From the NCBI GenBank assembly GCA_964639335.1, contig CAZXCJ010000046.1:1-5331 (forward strand): 5,331 nucleotides of DNA, given 5' to 3'. The DNA is from JAIOTH01 sp964639335. Its GTDB lineage: Bacteria; Patescibacteriota; Patescibacteriia; UBA1558; S5-K13. Positions 5,329 to 5,331 of this stretch are shown in pieces. Below the pieces are notes generated by a model that was not told the origin of the DNA, did no database searches, and saw nothing but the letters and a program-made list of their open reading frames with translations. The position numbers and the translations under genes are program-made. Every line of letters starts with the position of its first letter. The first letter of the stretch is position 1.

Positions 5329-5331
5329 TCT

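Overview
The window is AT-rich (roughly one third G+C by eye). It looks like chromosomal DNA of a bacterium with a reduced genome, most plausibly a Patescibacteria/CPR (Parcubacteria-like) member. That placement is an inference from three things: bacterial-type YchF and GlyA; a translin-family gene, which is typical of archaea and eukaryotes but also turns up in CPR genomes; and near absence of Shine-Dalgarno sequences. TGA is not read as an amino acid in any gene, so the recoded Gracilibacteria/SR1 lineages are unlikely.

Layout: 1-96 is the AT-rich region 3' of ychF. 97-1152 (minus) is ychF, an ATPase of the Obg/OLA1 class. 1153-1505 is a divergent intergenic region full of inverted and direct repeats, ending in a good sigma70-type promoter (1451-1478). 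That promoter reads into a three-gene plus-strand cluster: a translin-family RNase (1506-2075), a 45-residue basic protein starting one base after the translin stop (2077-2214), and a MATE-family transporter (2267-3670). The MATE gene converges on glyA (serine hydroxymethyltransferase, 3680-4978, minus) with only 9 bp between the stop codons. 4979-5331 is the upstream region of glyA. It holds a roughly 125-nt presumptive leader with two hairpins, a likely promoter near 5105-5137, an 83-bp REP/BIME-like inverted pair of hairpins (5155-5237), and at the right edge two copies of a 9-bp repeat that may mark the end of an insertion sequence.

ychF and glyA are housekeeping genes: translation-associated ATP/nucleic-acid binding, and one-carbon/glycine metabolism. 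The least ordinary content is the bacterial translin with an apparently intact acidic active site, its tightly coupled small basic partner, and the several dispersed-repeat-like elements in the two 353-bp intergenic regions. No tRNA, rRNA, CRISPR array or complete mobile element is visible.
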